Shown piece by piece: positions 36,582 to 45,324 of a stretch of DNA of 64,000 bases. Origin of the DNA: JALYGJ01 sp963781705 (GTDB lineage Bacteria > Chloroflexota > Limnocylindria > Limnocylindrales > CSP1-4); contig CAWAGP010000010.1 in assembly GCA_963781705.1 (NCBI GenBank), forward strand, positions 930,001 to 994,000. The letters are read 5' to 3'. The first letter of the stretch is position 1. Each line of letters begins with the position of its first letter. A program made the translations under genes and the position numbers. Below the pieces are notes generated by a model that was given only the letters and a program-made list of their open reading frames with translations, searched no databases and was not told the DNA's origin.

Positions 36582-37808
36582 TCAGGAGCGGCCGAGTAGG
36601 CCCCCCAGCAGACCGCGTCGGCGCGGCTGTGCCGGCTGGACCTCGAGCGCGCTGTCCGCGAGGAGGGCGGCGAGCTTGCGCACCGCGACCGCGGCCGGGG
36701 CACGGTGGGCAGCCAGCACCACTGGCTGGCCATCGTTGATCGCCCGCATGAAGCTGTCGCCGTCATACGGGATCTCGATGCCGATCTTGATGCCGAGGTG
36801 CTCCTCGATCTGTTCCGGGCCGATCATCGGCTTGGCGTAAACCTGGTTGACCACGAAGACCGCGCGGTCGGCGGCCGGCCCCGATTCCGACAGCACCTGC
36901 AACGCGGAATGCAGCAGGCGCAGCGCGGGAATATCGGGCGTGACCACGACGGCCAGGCGATCGGCGTGCTGCAGAACATTGAGGATGCGCACGTCGAGCG
37001 TCGAGCCGGCATCGATGATCAGCGTGCCGTAGGCGCGCCGCAGCGTCTGGACCAGGTCGAGCATCTGGTCGGCGGTCACGTTGAACCCTTCGTCGGGCCG
37101 GTAGGGGCCGCCGAAGACCGTCAGGCCGCTGGAGTGCAGCCTGCCGGCATCGTGCACCGCCTCTGGTGTCTCGGTCAGGCGCTCGTCGCGGCTGAGCGCC
37201 GCGGTCGAGTTGCGGCCGTACAGGTCGAGGTGCGTCGAGACCTGTCCGTGGTACATGTCCAGGTCAGCGATCGCGACGCTGCCGGGTGCCATCTCGGCCA
37301 GCACGAGGGCGGTGTTGACCGCGAGCGAGGTGGTTCCCGAGCCGCCCTTGGCGGAGACGAAGGCAACGATGCGCCCGGGCGTGGCGGGCAGTGCCGGCAT
37401 GGCGGGGGCCATGCCGCCGGCTGGTGCCGTTGCCGGCCGACCGGCGTCGGAACGGAGCACCAGGGCCTCGACCAGGGCTTCGAGTTCGCGCTGGTCGATC
37501 GGTTCGGCCAGCACGTCGTCGGCGCCCGCCTCGAGCAGTTGCACGCGCGTATCGACGTCGCTCGTGCTGGCGATGGCAAGGATTGGCGGATGGGCTGAGC
37601 CGGTCTCGTCGTTGATCTGGCGGCACAGCAGCGCCAGCGAGGCGGAGTCAGGCGCCGCCAGAATGATCAGTTGTTGATCCTGCAGGCGGCGCAGGGCGTC
37701 GGCCGGATCATGGGTAAGGGTGACCGTGCGGCCACCCGCCTCCAGCGGTTGGACGACGCTGTCGGTCGACTGACCGGCGCTCGCAAGGACCAGCACCCGG
37801 GATGGCAA
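36582..37808 (-). CDS. CpaE-like protein (receiver plus ParA/MinD-type ATPase)
   Basis: A 408-residue two-domain protein. Residues 1-122 resemble a response-regulator receiver (VLVLASAGQSTDSVVQPLEAGG ... QLLEAGADDVLAEPIDQRELEALVEAL); the phospho-acceptor Asp position looks altered. From about residue 145 a deviant Walker A ATPase follows (IVAFVSAKGGSGTTSLAVNTALVLAEM), with VAIADLDMYHGQVSTHLDL. CpaE proteins place tad-pilus machinery at the pole, but no other tad/cpa gene is in view. The start is a TTG with GGAGG about 10 nt upstream. Confidence 0.85.
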   Translation of the reverse strand: MPSRVLVLASAGQSTDSVVQPLEAGGRTVTLTHDPADALRRLQDQQLIILAAPDSASLALLCRQINDETGSAHPPILAIASTSDVDTRVQLLEAGADDVLAEPIDQRELEALVEALVLRSDAGRPATAPAGGMAPAMPALPATPGRIVAFVSAKGGSGTTSLAVNTALVLAEMAPGSVAIADLDMYHGQVSTHLDLYGRNSTAALSRDERLTETPEAVHDAGRLHSSGLTVFGGPYRPDEGFNVTADQMLDLVQTLRRAYGTLIIDAGSTLDVRILNVLQHADRLAVVVTPDIPALRLLHSALQVLSESGPAADRAVFVVNQVYAKPMIGPEQIEEHLGIKIGIEIPYDGDSFMRAINDGQPVVLAAHRAPAAVAVRKLAALLADSALEVQPAQPRRRGLLGGLLGRS

Positions 37809-37944
37809 GGTCGCGATTTCCTCCGCTGACGACTGCTTGGCGTTTGCTGCCTGACAAACCGTAACTGGTGGCGACCTTCAGTCACTGACGAGCAAGTACC
37901 GGGCCGCCGCGGCGAGTCTAGCAATCGCGCAATGGTCGCTCGGC

Positions 37945-37950
37945 TATACT
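37945..37950 (+). promoter_or_regulatory. rpsF operon -10 box
   Basis: TATACT lies 77 nt upstream of the rpsF TTG, giving a leader of about 71 nt with an AAGGAG ribosome site. The leader contains CCG-rich paired segments that could serve S6:S18 feedback control. Confidence 0.45.
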
Positions 37951-38027
37951 TCGGTGCACCTTTCAGCTCCGCCGGGGACCGTCACGGGCCAAGATCGGGG
38001 CTTATCCCAAGGGAAGGAGAACACCCT

Positions 38028-38456
38028 TTGCGACGCTATGAGCTCATGCTCGTGCTGCGGCCGGACACGCCGGACGATCAGGTACAGAGCATCATCGACC
38101 GTGCCACCCACTCGGTGATCAACGCCGAAGGCCAGATCATCAAGGTCAGCCCGTGGGGCCGGCGTCGGCTGGCATATGCCATCGGCCAGTACCGCGAAGG
38201 CTCCTACTTCATCATCCTGTTCGAGGCTCCGGCCGCGGCCGTGGCCGAGCTCGAACGTGGCCTGAACATCATCGAGGAAGTGATGCGTCACCTGGTCACG
38301 CGCATCGAGCGGCCCAGCGGACGGCGGCCCGAGCAGGCCGAGGCGGAGCAGGCCGAGGACGAGATCGTTCCGCCGTTCGAGGACGAGGACGAGATCGACA
38401 CCGAGTTCATCGACGAGTCGGAGACTGAAGCCGCGCCGGCAGCGGCGGATCGGTAG
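38028..38456 (+). CDS. rpsF: 30S ribosomal protein bS6
   Basis: S6 of the ribosomal small subunit, partner of S18. The protein starts at TTG 38028 (LRRYELMLVLRPDTPDDQ), 8 nt after AAGGAG; an in-frame upstream extension is not credible. The ferredoxin-like domain ends near residue 95 with IEEVMRHLVTRIERP, followed by about 40 Glu/Asp/Ala-rich residues. Length 142, longer than the usual 95-100 because of this acidic tail. Operon partners are ssb and rpsR, the conserved arrangement. Confidence 0.96.
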   Translation: MRRYELMLVLRPDTPDDQVQSIIDRATHSVINAEGQIIKVSPWGRRRLAYAIGQYREGSYFIILFEAPAAAVAELERGLNIIEEVMRHLVTRIERPSGRRPEQAEAEQAEDEIVPPFEDEDEIDTEFIDESETEAAPAAADR

Positions 38457-38471
38457 TCGAGGGAGGCTGTC

Positions 38472-38912
38472 GTGTCACTCAACAAGTGCATGATCATCGG
38501 CAACCTGGGCCGTGATCCGGAGATGCGCTACACGCCCAGCGGCCAGGCAGTGACCCAGTTCACCGTCGCGGTCAATCGAAACTACAAGGACGCTCAGGGC
38601 GAGCGCCAGGAAGAGACCGAGTGGTTCCGTATCGTCGCCTGGGGTCAGCAGGCGGAGTTCGCCGCGGAGTACCTCCGCAAGGGTGCCAAGGTGTACATCG
38701 AAGGTCGGCTGCAGACCCGCCAGTGGGAGGGCCAGGACGGCCAGAAGCGCTACACCACCGAACTCGTGGCGAACACCATCCAGAACCTGGAGCGTCGTCC
38801 GCGGGACGACTCGGGCGAGCCGGTCGGCCCCGCCGAAACGGTGGCCACGCCGCGACCCGCGGCGCGCGCGGCCGAGCAGGCCGAGCCCGACTACGACGAC
38901 CTGCCCTTCTAG
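38472..38912 (+). CDS. ssb: single-stranded DNA-binding protein
   Basis: OB-fold protein coating single-stranded DNA in replication and repair. The N-terminal domain includes NKCMIIGNLGRDPEMRYTPSGQAVTQFTVAVNR and WFRIVAWGQQAEFAAEYLRKGAKVYIEGRLQTR. A short linker leads to the acidic tip YDDLPF that docks repair partners. Length 146. It starts with GTG, 15 nt after rpsF, with GGGAGG upstream. Confidence 0.96.
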   Translation: MSLNKCMIIGNLGRDPEMRYTPSGQAVTQFTVAVNRNYKDAQGERQEETEWFRIVAWGQQAEFAAEYLRKGAKVYIEGRLQTRQWEGQDGQKRYTTELVANTIQNLERRPRDDSGEPVGPAETVATPRPAARAAEQAEPDYDDLPF

Positions 38913-38953
38913 GCCGGCCGCCGAATTGACCACGGAAAGGACCTGAATCACCG

Positions 38954-39223
38954 ATGCCACCCGCCAGCCGCAGCAAGAAGCGCGATGACATGTATCGCGA
39001 CCGTCGCCGTCGCAAGGTGTGTGCTTTCTGCGCCGATAAGACGGCCCAGATCGACTACAAGGAGATCAACCGCCTGCGACGCTACCTATCCGAGCGAGCC
39101 AAGATCGAACCTCGCCGCAAGACCGGCACATGCGCCCAGCATCAGCGCCAGTTGGCAGTCGCGCTCAAGCGTGCCCGCCACGTCGCCCTGTTGCCGTACT
39201 CGCCCGAGCACCTGCGCGTCTAA
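38954..39223 (+). CDS. rpsR: 30S ribosomal protein bS18, zinc-binding form
   Basis: S18 pairs with S6 on the platform of the small subunit. The 89-residue sequence has VCAFCADKTAQIDYKEINRLRRYLSERAKIEPRRKTGTCAQHQRQL, the core of the family. The CxxC plus later Cys mark the zinc-binding (C+) version. Third gene of the rpsF-ssb-rpsR operon. Confidence 0.96.
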   Translation: MPPASRSKKRDDMYRDRRRRKVCAFCADKTAQIDYKEINRLRRYLSERAKIEPRRKTGTCAQHQRQLAVALKRARHVALLPYSPEHLRV

Positions 39224-39254
39224 CCCGGCTCCCCAAAGCTCGGAAACGCCGCGC

Positions 39255-40313
39255 GTGTTGCAGCTCGCTGAACTTGTCGCGGCGCTGCTGGTCATCCTCC
39301 TCGCCGCCGACCTGTTCACCAACGGGATCGAGTGGGTCGGACGGCTGTTCCGGCTCAGCGAAGGGGCGGTCGGGAGCGTCCTGGCCGCCGTTGGCACGGC
39401 GCTACCGGAGACCTTGATCCCCCTCGTCGCGATCCTGCTCGCAGGACGCCAGGTGGATACGACGGCAGGTCATGGGATCGGCGTGGGCGCCATCCTGGGC
39501 GCCCCGTTCATGCTCGCCACCCTGGCCATGTTCGTCACCGGTGCGGGAGTGCTCGCGTACACGCGCCGGCGGCCGACGGGCTCGCACATGCCCGTTGACC
39601 CGCGGGTGCTGTCCCTCGACATTCGCTACTTCTTCGTCGCCTACGCGCTGGCGATCGTGGCCGCGTTCGTGCCCGGCGATCTATTCGTCCTGCGCTACGT
39701 CGCCGTTGTGGCTCTGCTGGGCCTCTATGCGGTGTACGTGATGCGCCATCTGCAGGCCGAAGGAAGCGGCGACACGGAAGACCTTGCGCCACTGCGCCTC
39801 CGCCGACTCGACCCCGGCGCCGCTGCAGCGCCATTGCCGCGACTGCGGATCGTGCTGTCCCAGGTGGGCGTGTCGCTGGCGATGATGCTGGGCGGCGCCG
39901 TCGTGTTCGTGGACGCTGTCGAACACGTGGCCACTGGTGCGGGCCTCGACCCAGCCCTGCTGGCGCTGGTTATTGCCCCCATCGCCACCGAGCTCCCCGA
40001 GAAGTTCAACAGCCTGATCTGGGTGCGCCAGGGCAAGGACACGCTGGCCCTCGGCAACATCACCGGTGCGATGGTCTTTCAGGCATGCATCCCGACATCA
40101 ATCGGGATCATCCTCGCCGCGGGCGCCTGGACGATCAGTGCGGCCTCCGCGATCAGCTTTGCGTCGGCCGGCATCGCGTTCGCGTCGATGGCCTTCATCT
40201 TCGTGCCGATGGTCCGGCGTGGATCGCTGCGAGCCACCGATCTGCTCCTCGGCGGTGCTTTCTACCTCGCCTACCTGGGCATCGTCGTGGGACATCTGGC
40301 CCGCGCCTGGTGA
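39255..40313 (+). CDS. CaCA-superfamily sodium/calcium exchanger-like membrane protein
   Basis: Cation antiporter with the paired alpha repeats GTALPETLIPLVAIL (about residue 50) and APIATELPEKFNSLIW (about 245), each with the acidic residue that binds the ion. Around eleven hydrophobic segments are visible. Ion choice (Ca2+/Na+ or other) cannot be read off. Length 352 from the GTG at 39255 (TTG 39258 is an alternative). It follows rpsR by 31 nt but is unrelated in role. Confidence 0.88.
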   Translation: MLQLAELVAALLVILLAADLFTNGIEWVGRLFRLSEGAVGSVLAAVGTALPETLIPLVAILLAGRQVDTTAGHGIGVGAILGAPFMLATLAMFVTGAGVLAYTRRRPTGSHMPVDPRVLSLDIRYFFVAYALAIVAAFVPGDLFVLRYVAVVALLGLYAVYVMRHLQAEGSGDTEDLAPLRLRRLDPGAAAAPLPRLRIVLSQVGVSLAMMLGGAVVFVDAVEHVATGAGLDPALLALVIAPIATELPEKFNSLIWVRQGKDTLALGNITGAMVFQACIPTSIGIILAAGAWTISAASAISFASAGIAFASMAFIFVPMVRRGSLRATDLLLGGAFYLAYLGIVVGHLARAW

Positions 40314-40373
40314 CGGGCGAAGCGGACCGGCGGATCATGACAAGTGGCTCCCCGGTGGCACCTGCCCGGCGGG

Positions 40374-40379
40374 TATACT
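40374..40379 (+). promoter_or_regulatory. ilvE -10 box (leaderless geometry)
   Basis: TATACT ends exactly 7 nt before the ilvE ATG. Confidence 0.5.
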
Positions 40380-40386
40380 CGGCGCG

Positions 40387-41361
40387 ATGCTGACGCAAAA
40401 GGCGGCCAGGTCACCACTCCCCGCGACCGGCGCCCGGCCATCCAGCGAAGATGTCGTGGCCTACTTCGAGGGCAAGTTCGTGCCGCTCTCGGAAGCCAAG
40501 ATCCCGATCATGACCCACGGCTTCCTCTACGGCACGGCCAACTTCGAGGGCATCCGCGCCTACTGGAACGAGGACCAGGGCCAGCTCTACGGCGTGAAGC
40601 TGCTCGAGCACTACAAGCGCTTGTGGCGCTCGGCGAAGTTGCTGCTGATGAAGCCACCGCTGCCGCCCGAGGGACTGGTCGAGTTGACCGTTGACCTGCT
40701 GCGTCGCAACGGCTACCGCCAGGACACCTACATCCGGCCCACGCTGTACAAGTCGAGCGAGATAATCGGCGTCCGGTTGCACAACCTCGAAGAACAGCTG
40801 GCCATCTTCGCGGTGCCGTTCGGCGAGTACATCGCCATCGACCGTGGCATTACCGCTCAAGTCGTCTCGTGGCGGCGCAACAGCGACCAGGCGATGCCGG
40901 CGCGTGCCAAGATCGTCGGCGCATACGTCAACAGCGCCTTCTCCAAGAGCGAGGCGGTGCTCAACGGCTACGACGAGGCCATCGTGCTGACGATGGACGG
41001 ACACGTCTCAGAGGGCAGTGCCGAGAACTTCTTCATGGTTCGCGAAGGCAAGCTGATCACACCGTCGATCACCGACGACATCCTCGAGGGCATCACGCGC
41101 GCCGGGCTGATGCAGCTGGCGCGCGATGAGATGGGCCTCGAAACGGTGGTGCGCACCGTAGATCGCAGCGAGCTCTACGTAGCCGACGAGGCCTTCCTAT
41201 GTGGCACCGGCGCGCAGATCTCGCCGGTCGTCGAGATCGACCACCGTCAGGTTGGCAACGGCGAGGTTGGTCCGATCACACGCCAGCTGGCGACCCTCTA
41301 CTTCGACGTCGTGCGCGGCCGGCTGCCGGCTCATTCCGACTGGCTGACGCCCATCTACTGA
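40387..41361 (+). CDS. ilvE: branched-chain amino acid aminotransferase
   Basis: PLP enzyme making Leu, Ile and Val from their keto acids (fold type IV). Markers: MTHGFLYGTANFEGIRAYWN near residue 40, the PLP lysine region PARAKIVGAYVNSAFSKSEAVLNGYDEAIVL, and GHVSEGSAENFFMV with FLCGTGAQISPV. The length of 324 is normal. ATG 40387 is fixed by the adjacent -10 box. No other ilv genes are nearby. Confidence 0.95.
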   Translation: MLTQKAARSPLPATGARPSSEDVVAYFEGKFVPLSEAKIPIMTHGFLYGTANFEGIRAYWNEDQGQLYGVKLLEHYKRLWRSAKLLLMKPPLPPEGLVELTVDLLRRNGYRQDTYIRPTLYKSSEIIGVRLHNLEEQLAIFAVPFGEYIAIDRGITAQVVSWRRNSDQAMPARAKIVGAYVNSAFSKSEAVLNGYDEAIVLTMDGHVSEGSAENFFMVREGKLITPSITDDILEGITRAGLMQLARDEMGLETVVRTVDRSELYVADEAFLCGTGAQISPVVEIDHRQVGNGEVGPITRQLATLYFDVVRGRLPAHSDWLTPIY

Positions 41362-41404
41362 GTCGGGCGGCCGTCGATTCGGCCAGGCACCGCTGCCCCT
41401 CGGA

Positions 41405-41410
41405 TATTCT
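41405..41410 (+). promoter_or_regulatory. ileS -10 box (leaderless geometry)
   Basis: TATTCT lies 6 nt before the ileS ATG. Confidence 0.5.
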
Positions 41411-41416
41411 GGGCGC

Positions 41417-44400
41417 ATGTCCGTGGAGTCCCGCGTAGAGAGCCCGTTTCAGCCTGTCGCCCGGCAGCCCGATCTGCCGGAGCTCGAGCACGACATCCTG
41501 CGACTGTGGCGCGAACGCGGAACCTTCGCGCACCAGCGCGCCAAGAATGCGGGTAACGAACGCTGGTCGTTCCTCGACGGGCCCATAACCGCCAACAACC
41601 CGATGGGCGTTCACCATGCCTGGGGACGTACCTACAAGGACATCTACCAGCGCTTCCACGCCATGCTCGGCCAGGACCAGCGCTACCAGAACGGCTTCGA
41701 CTGCCAGGGCCTGTGGGTCGAGGTGCTGGTCGAGCGCGAACTTGGTTTCACCAGCAAGCACGACATCGAGCAGTACGGCATCGCGAAGTTCGTCAACCTG
41801 TGCAAGCAGCGCGTGCTGACCTACGCGGCGCTGCAGACCGAACAGTCGATCCGGCTGGGCATGTGGATGGACTGGAACGATCCCGACGAGCTCCGCCGCC
41901 TGCGCGACCTGCTGGCCGACGATCCCGCGCAGCTGGTCACCATCCAGGGCACGCAGGGGCCGGTGACGGACACCGTCGAGATGATCGTGGGGCGTCTGGG
42001 CATGCCCGAGATCGGCGGCTCGTACTTCACCTTCAGCAACGAGAACAACGACCTGATCTGGGGCTTCCTGGCCGAGTGCCACCGGCGGGGCTGGCTGTAC
42101 AAGGGCCACGACTCGATGCCCTGGTGCACGCGCTGCGGTACCGGCATCAGCCAGATGGAAATGAACGAGGGCTACCAGGACCGCGAGGACCCCGGGCTGA
42201 CGGTGCGCTTCCCGCTGGTCGACCGCCCGGGCGAGTCGCTGCTGGTGTGGACCACGACGCCGTGGACGATGACCGCCAACGTCGCCGCGGCCGTTGGTCC
42301 CGAACTGACCTACGTCAAGGTTCGCCAGGGTGAGGACGAGTTCTGGCTGGGGCGCGACCGCGTCAAGAGCGCGTTGCGCGGGGCGTTCACGGTGCTCGAC
42401 GAACGGCCGGGCAGCGACCTGGTGGGCTGGCGCTACCGTGGTCCGTTCGACGACCTGCCCGCGGTCACGACGGCGTTCGCAGCCGGCAATCTGGACGATG
42501 GTGGGCCGGGCTACGTGCACCGCGTCGTGCCGTGGGCCGACGTGAGCGAGGAAGAGGGCACCGGCATCGTGCACATCGCGCCGGGGGCCGGCGCCGAGGA
42601 CTTCCAGCTGGGCAAGGCGCTGGGGCTGCCGGTGATCGCGCCGCTCGACGAGGACGGCCACTACCTTCCCGGCTTCGCCTGGCTGACCGGCCTGGATGCC
42701 CACGGCGTCACGCAGCGCATCGTCGAGGACCTCGAGGAGAAGGGTTTCTTCTACCACCTCGAGCCGTACACGCACCGCTACCCGCACTGCTGGCGCTGTG
42801 GCACGCCGCTGCTCTTCCGCGTCGTCGACGAGTGGTACATCTCGATGGGCGAGGCCTACGACAAGCCGCGCGACGAGGTTACGGCCGAGGAGAAGGAGCG
42901 CAGCCTGCGCTACCAGATCATGGACGTCGTCGACCAGATTCGCTGGATCCCCGGCTTCGGCTATGAGCGCGAGCTCGACTGGCTGCGCACGATGTCCGAC
43001 TGGATGATCAGCAAGAAACGCTACTGGGGCCTGGCGCTGCCCATCTGGGAGTGCGCCTCATGCGGTACGTTCGAGGTCCTCGGCGGTCGTGACGAGCTGC
43101 GCGAACGGGCCGTGGAGGGTTGGTCCGAGCTGGAGGGCCATACGCCACATCGGCCGTACGTCGACGCGGTGAAGATCGCCTGTGCCAAGTGTGGCGCCAC
43201 GACCTCGCGCATCGCCGACGTGGGCAACCCGTGGCTCGACGCGGGCATCGTGCCTTTCTCGACCATGCACTACCGGACCGACCCGGAATACTGGGGCAAG
43301 TGGTTCCCGGCCGACTTCGTGGCCGAGTCCTTCCCGGGCCAGTTCCGCAACTGGTTCTACTCGATGCTGGCGATGAGCACCGTGCTGCGCCGCGAACCGC
43401 CGTTTCGGACGCTGCTCGGCCACGCGCTGGTCTTCGGCGAGGACGGCCGCCCGATGCATAAGAGCTGGGGCAACTCCATCGAGTTCAACGAGGCCGCCGA
43501 GCGCATGGGTGTTGACGTGATGCGCTGGATGTTTTCCCGTCAGCGTCTCGAGGACAACGTCCTGTTCGGCTACCACACGGCCGACGAAGCGCGCCGCGAG
43601 CTGCTCGTGCTGTGGAACGTGTATGCCTTTCTGGTCTCGCGCGCGCGGCTCGCCGGCTGGCATCCGGTCACCAGCGCGGCCGCGCCACCGCGCGACGGGC
43701 AGCCGGCGCTCGACCGCTGGATCATGTCACGCACCGCCGGCACAGCGCACGACGTGGGCGAACGATTGGCCGACTTCGATGCCCTGGGCGCCACGCGCGC
43801 TCTGGGCGTGTTCATCGATGACCTTTCGACGTGGTACCTGCGCCGTTCACGCAAGCGTTTCACCGCCGACGGCGATCGTGACGCGGCCTCGGCCTTCCGG
43901 GCGCTGCACGCCGCGCTGGGGACCACGGCGCGCATGATCGCGCCGATCCTGCCCTTCCTGGCGGAGGCCATGTACGACAACCTGGTCGATCGTTCCATGG
44001 ACGACCACGTGCCACCGAGCGTGCACATGTCGGGCTTCCCGAAGCTGGATCCGCTGCGCGACGAGGAGCTGGAGGCGTCCATGGCGGTCGCCCGGCGCGC
44101 CGTCGACCTGGTGCGCACGCTGCGCTCACAGGCGGGCCTGCGCACTCGGCAGCCGCTGGCGCGCATGTGGCTCGCGCTGCCAGGCCTTTTGACCAACGAG
44201 GACGAGCTGCTCGACATCGTCCGCGACGAGGTCAACGTCAAGCAGGTCGTGCGCATCGGCGACGAGTCAGAGCTCGTGGAGCGGCGCGTCAAGCCGCTGC
44301 TGCCCAAGATCGGACCGAGGCTGGGGTCGCGGATCCCGGGCGTCATGGCCGCCGCACGCGAGGGTCGCTTCGAGATCAGGCGTGACGGTTCGGTCGAGCT

Positions 44401-44791
44401 CGGCGGGGTCACGCTGGCGGCCGACGAAGTGGAGATCCAGGCCACCCCACGACCGGGCACAGCCGTGGCCCATGACGAGGGTCTCGTGGTGGTCATCGAC
44501 ACCGCGCTTACGCCAGAACTGGTCGCCGAGGGCGACGCACGCGAGCTTCAGCGTGCGGTCCAGGATCTGCGCAAGCAGGCGGGCCTCGAACTCGACGACC
44601 TGATCGAGCTTTGGCTGGTAGCCGACGGCGATCTGTTGGCGCCGGTCGAGACCTTCCTGGCGCGCATGACCGACGACGTCCACGCAGCGGCGTTGCTGCG
44701 CAGTGCGCCGCCGCCCGACGCGCTGACTACGACACAGGCGATCAGCGGCGGGGAGGTAGTTCTCGCGATCCGCCAGGTGACGGACGCTTGA
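41417..44791 (+). CDS. ileS: isoleucine-tRNA ligase
   Basis: Class I synthetase charging tRNA-Ile, with editing domain. The HIGH-type motif is in NPMGVHHAWGRTYKDIYQR (about residue 60) and the KMSKS-type motif is the variant MHKSWGNSIEF (about 680). Zinc-type Cys pairs occur as CTRCG (about 235), CWRCG (about 460), CASCG and CAKCG. WTTTPWTMTANVA marks the editing region. Length 1124 residues. The motif variants are typical of one bacterial IleS lineage rather than defects. lspA overlaps its stop. Confidence 0.95.
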   Translation: MSVESRVESPFQPVARQPDLPELEHDILRLWRERGTFAHQRAKNAGNERWSFLDGPITANNPMGVHHAWGRTYKDIYQRFHAMLGQDQRYQNGFDCQGLWVEVLVERELGFTSKHDIEQYGIAKFVNLCKQRVLTYAALQTEQSIRLGMWMDWNDPDELRRLRDLLADDPAQLVTIQGTQGPVTDTVEMIVGRLGMPEIGGSYFTFSNENNDLIWGFLAECHRRGWLYKGHDSMPWCTRCGTGISQMEMNEGYQDREDPGLTVRFPLVDRPGESLLVWTTTPWTMTANVAAAVGPELTYVKVRQGEDEFWLGRDRVKSALRGAFTVLDERPGSDLVGWRYRGPFDDLPAVTTAFAAGNLDDGGPGYVHRVVPWADVSEEEGTGIVHIAPGAGAEDFQLGKALGLPVIAPLDEDGHYLPGFAWLTGLDAHGVTQRIVEDLEEKGFFYHLEPYTHRYPHCWRCGTPLLFRVVDEWYISMGEAYDKPRDEVTAEEKERSLRYQIMDVVDQIRWIPGFGYERELDWLRTMSDWMISKKRYWGLALPIWECASCGTFEVLGGRDELRERAVEGWSELEGHTPHRPYVDAVKIACAKCGATTSRIADVGNPWLDAGIVPFSTMHYRTDPEYWGKWFPADFVAESFPGQFRNWFYSMLAMSTVLRREPPFRTLLGHALVFGEDGRPMHKSWGNSIEFNEAAERMGVDVMRWMFSRQRLEDNVLFGYHTADEARRELLVLWNVYAFLVSRARLAGWHPVTSAAAPPRDGQPALDRWIMSRTAGTAHDVGERLADFDALGATRALGVFIDDLSTWYLRRSRKRFTADGDRDAASAFRALHAALGTTARMIAPILPFLAEAMYDNLVDRSMDDHVPPSVHMSGFPKLDPLRDEELEASMAVARRAVDLVRTLRSQAGLRTRQPLARMWLALPGLLTNEDELLDIVRDEVNVKQVVRIGDESELVERRVKPLLPKIGPRLGSRIPGVMAAAREGRFEIRRDGSVELGGVTLAADEVEIQATPRPGTAVAHDEGLVVVIDTALTPELVAEGDARELQRAVQDLRKQAGLELDDLIELWLVADGDLLAPVETFLARMTDDVHAAALLRSAPPPDALTTTQAISGGEVVLAIRQVTDA

Positions 44792-45324
44792 GCGGCCGGC
44801 CGACCCAGCGACGGTGGCTGCTATTCCTGGGTCTCGCCGTCGCCGTTGTCATTGCCGACCAGCTGTCGAAGCTGTGGATCGACGCGAATTTCGTGGTGGC
44901 CTCGGTGCACCCGCTGCCCGGCGGCAACCAGCCGACCGCCATACTCGATGACCTGGTGCGCATTGCCAAGTCGTACAACTCGGGCGGCATCTTCGGCCTG
45001 TTCGGCGACTCGGCGTTGATCCTGGCCCTCTCGAGCACGGTGGTCATCGCCGGAATCGTGTATTACGAGGCGCGCGAGGGGATCCGTGGACCGTGGCTGC
45101 TGACGCCCGCTCTCGCTCTGTTGTTGGGTGGCGCCGTCGGCAACTTCCTCGATCGCGTGCGCCTTGGCGCGGTGATCGATTTCGTCGACATGGGCGTCGG
45201 CTCGTGGCGCTTTTACACCTTCAACGTGGCCGACGCGGCGATCAGCACCGCCCTCCTGTTGCTCATCGTGATGGCCGTCTTCGGTGAGCGGCTGACCAGC
45301 CGGCTGGAGCCGCGCGCCGGCTGA
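44788..45324 (+). CDS. lspA: lipoprotein signal peptidase (signal peptidase II)
   Basis: Aspartic membrane protease removing lipoprotein signal peptides. Four TM helices; the family segments are AVVIADQLSKLWID (TM1), SYNSGGIFGLFG, ALLLGGAVGNFLDRVRLGAVIDFVDMG and FNVADAAIST, the last two carrying the two catalytic Asp. Start TTG 44788 overlaps the ileS stop. Length 178. It precedes rluD, a conserved pairing. Confidence 0.93.
   Translation: MSGRPTQRRWLLFLGLAVAVVIADQLSKLWIDANFVVASVHPLPGGNQPTAILDDLVRIAKSYNSGGIFGLFGDSALILALSSTVVIAGIVYYEAREGIRGPWLLTPALALLLGGAVGNFLDRVRLGAVIDFVDMGVGSWRFYTFNVADAAISTALLLLIVMAVFGERLTSRLEPRAG

Noticed and set aside
41417..44791. Defective HIGH and KMSKS motifs in IleS
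   Set aside because: HHAWG and MHKSWGN are known lineage variants of the motifs and the rest of the enzyme is complete.
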